The notes beneath the pieces were generated by a model, which searched no databases, was not told where the DNA came from, and was given only the letters and a program-made list of their open reading frames with translations. From Methanobrevibacter sp. (GTDB lineage: Archaea > Methanobacteriota > Methanobacteria > Methanobacteriales > Methanobacteriaceae), in NCBI GenBank assembly GCA_031289975.1, contig JAITOM010000003.1, positions 1 to 8,151 of the forward strand: a stretch of DNA of 8,151 nt. The letters run 5' to 3'. This document shows positions 7,486 to 8,151 of the stretch, piece by piece. Position 1 is the first letter of the stretch. Each line of letters starts with the position of its first letter. Position numbers and translations under genes: made by a program.

Positions 7486-7908
7486 TTATATGGATACTGT
7501 TATCTCATCATAATTAAGGTAAGGTACTAATCGATTCTTATTTCCTTGTTTTAATTCTATCAATCCATTTTCAGCTAATTTTTTAACTTTTGGTTGTACT
7601 GTACTAATGTCTTTATTTATTAATCTCGCTAATTCTCTTATTGATTCTGGTTGTTCTGTTTTTATCATGATTAATAACTCTAAATCTGTTTCATTTATTT
7701 TTAATTTATCAGTTATTATTGTCTTTGACCTATTTATTATTTCATCTAAATGATTTAAATGGTATTTCCATGCTTCTAAATCAACATAGTATATCATGTT
7801 GTTTGTTCTCTTTAATCTTTTTTCTAATTCAATTATTGAACCATAAGTTTTTACCATTTCTTTTATAAATTCTTTTCCTGTCTGTTTTTTTAGTAATATG
7901 ACTCTCAT
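7486..7908 (-). CDS. HVO_A0114-like winged-helix DNA-binding protein (antitoxin/regulator-like)
   Basis: A 140-residue cytoplasmic protein. The first 70 residues are helical and basic, with an aromatic patch (YYVDLEAWKYHLNHL, 40-54). Residues about 74-125 form a winged helix: QPESIRELARLINKD (86-100), recognition helix around STVQPKVKKLAENG (102-115), wing LIELKQGNKNRLVP (116-129), and a YDEITVSI end. The C-terminal half matches what I know of HVO_A0114-family putative DNA-binding proteins, often found beside TumE-like toxins in toxin-antitoxin pairs. Its ATG at 7908 follows the stop of the upstream short frame by two bases, so the two were probably cotranscribed and translationally coupled; there is no clear Shine-Dalgarno site of its own. 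It may autoregulate this pair; control of the helicase gene 436 bases downstream is possible but unproven. It appears intact. Confidence 0.75.
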   Translation of the reverse strand: MRVILLKKQTGKEFIKEMVKTYGSIIELEKRLKRTNNMIYYVDLEAWKYHLNHLDEIINRSKTIITDKLKINETDLELLIMIKTEQPESIRELARLINKDISTVQPKVKKLAENGLIELKQGNKNRLVPYLNYDEITVSI

Positions 7909-7910
7909 GA

Positions 7911-8102
7911 TTATTTCAACTCTTTGTATAATTCTTTTAACTTTAATCCTTTATTTTTAGTTATATACTCGTAAACTATTTTATATACATCTGTTGATTT
8001 AAATTCACACGAAAATTTAAAATACTGTTGGTAAATAATATTATTTATAAAATAATCTATTAAAATATAGTGTTTTGTGAATTTATCTATTTTTATTTTC
8101 AA
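7911..8102 (-). CDS. Short hypothetical ORF, probably a 5'-truncated partner gene
   Basis: A 63-codon frame ending two bases before the winged-helix gene. It has no recognisable domain; the C-terminal half (about 35-63, STDVYKIVYEYITKNKG and a lysine/leucine-rich tail) looks like genuine protein. It contains no ATG; the only available start is TTG at 8102, without a Shine-Dalgarno site, and the frame stays open upstream to 8147. Residues 1-14, including KFTKHYIL, fall inside the direct repeat, and the same KFTKHYIL is read in repeat copy 1. The simplest reading is that a repeat or insertion-sequence end replaced the 5' part of a gene once paired with the winged-helix gene, perhaps a toxin. 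Only about 50 native residues would remain, so loss of function is likely. It could also be an intact short gene of unknown type. Confidence 0.45.
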   Translation of the reverse strand: MKIKIDKFTKHYILIDYFINNIIYQQYFKFSCEFKSTDVYKIVYEYITKNKGLKLKELYKELK

Positions 8103-8151
8103 AAAATTTTTTATAAAATATTTTTTAAAAAAATTGATATTTATCTTTTAA
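8062..8151 (+). repeat. Direct repeat copy 2, running off the window
   Basis: This is the second copy of the element at 1548-1637, in the same orientation and at a constant offset of 6514 bases without gaps. Similarity begins near 8061-8065, exactly where the short frame upstream of the winged-helix gene changes character, and continues to the last base. The body of the element would lie outside the window. On the minus strand the repeat contains TTTTATAAAA (about 8111-8120), which could act as a TATA box for the two frames to its left, but transcription would then start inside the first of them. Confidence 0.6.

Overview
The window is very AT-rich and all four of its protein-coding reading frames lie on the minus strand. 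AT-rich gene contexts, TATA-type promoter candidates, a stand-alone class II glutamine amidotransferase of the methanogen glutamate-synthase type and an HVO_A0114-like winged-helix protein together suggest a low-GC methanogenic archaeon, most likely Methanobacteriales (Methanobrevibacter or Methanosphaera). This placement is inferred from gene content and composition; no marker gene is present.

Layout from left to right: (1) 1-272 is non-coding, with a perfect dyad at 48-70, a possible inverted copy of the window's repeat end at 146-162, and a GC-richer foldable patch at 196-248. (2) 273-1196 is a housekeeping gene, the class II glutamine amidotransferase (glutamate synthase domain 1-like). 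(3) 1210-1547 is T-rich non-coding DNA. (4) 1548-1637 is copy 1 of a direct repeat, continuous on its right with a decayed, transposase-like reading frame (1634 to about 1860). (5) 1881-7049 is the dominant gene, a 1722-residue superfamily 1 helicase with an N-terminal DUF4011-type region, a C-terminal Vsr/MTES_1575-type nuclease domain and a DUF3320-type tail. (6) 7050-7485 is non-coding, with a TATA-like promoter inside an imperfect dyad, and a hairpin. (7) 7486-7908 is an HVO_A0114-like winged-helix DNA-binding protein, preceded at a 2-nt gap by a short, probably 5'-truncated frame (7911-8102). (8) 8062-8151 is copy 2 of the direct repeat, running off the window.

Interpretation: the large helicase-nuclease has every catalytic motif I would look for and has the domain order of the single-gene anti-phage systems described as DUF4011-helicase-Vsr (Hhe). 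It sits with a toxin-antitoxin-like regulator fragment in a segment bounded by two same-orientation repeats of about 87 nt that look like insertion-sequence ends. This is a typical accessory or defence island next to a core nitrogen-assimilation gene. The right-hand repeat appears to have cut into the gene upstream of the winged-helix protein and to supply its first codons. Repeat identity, RNA folds and promoters are read by eye and were not computed.
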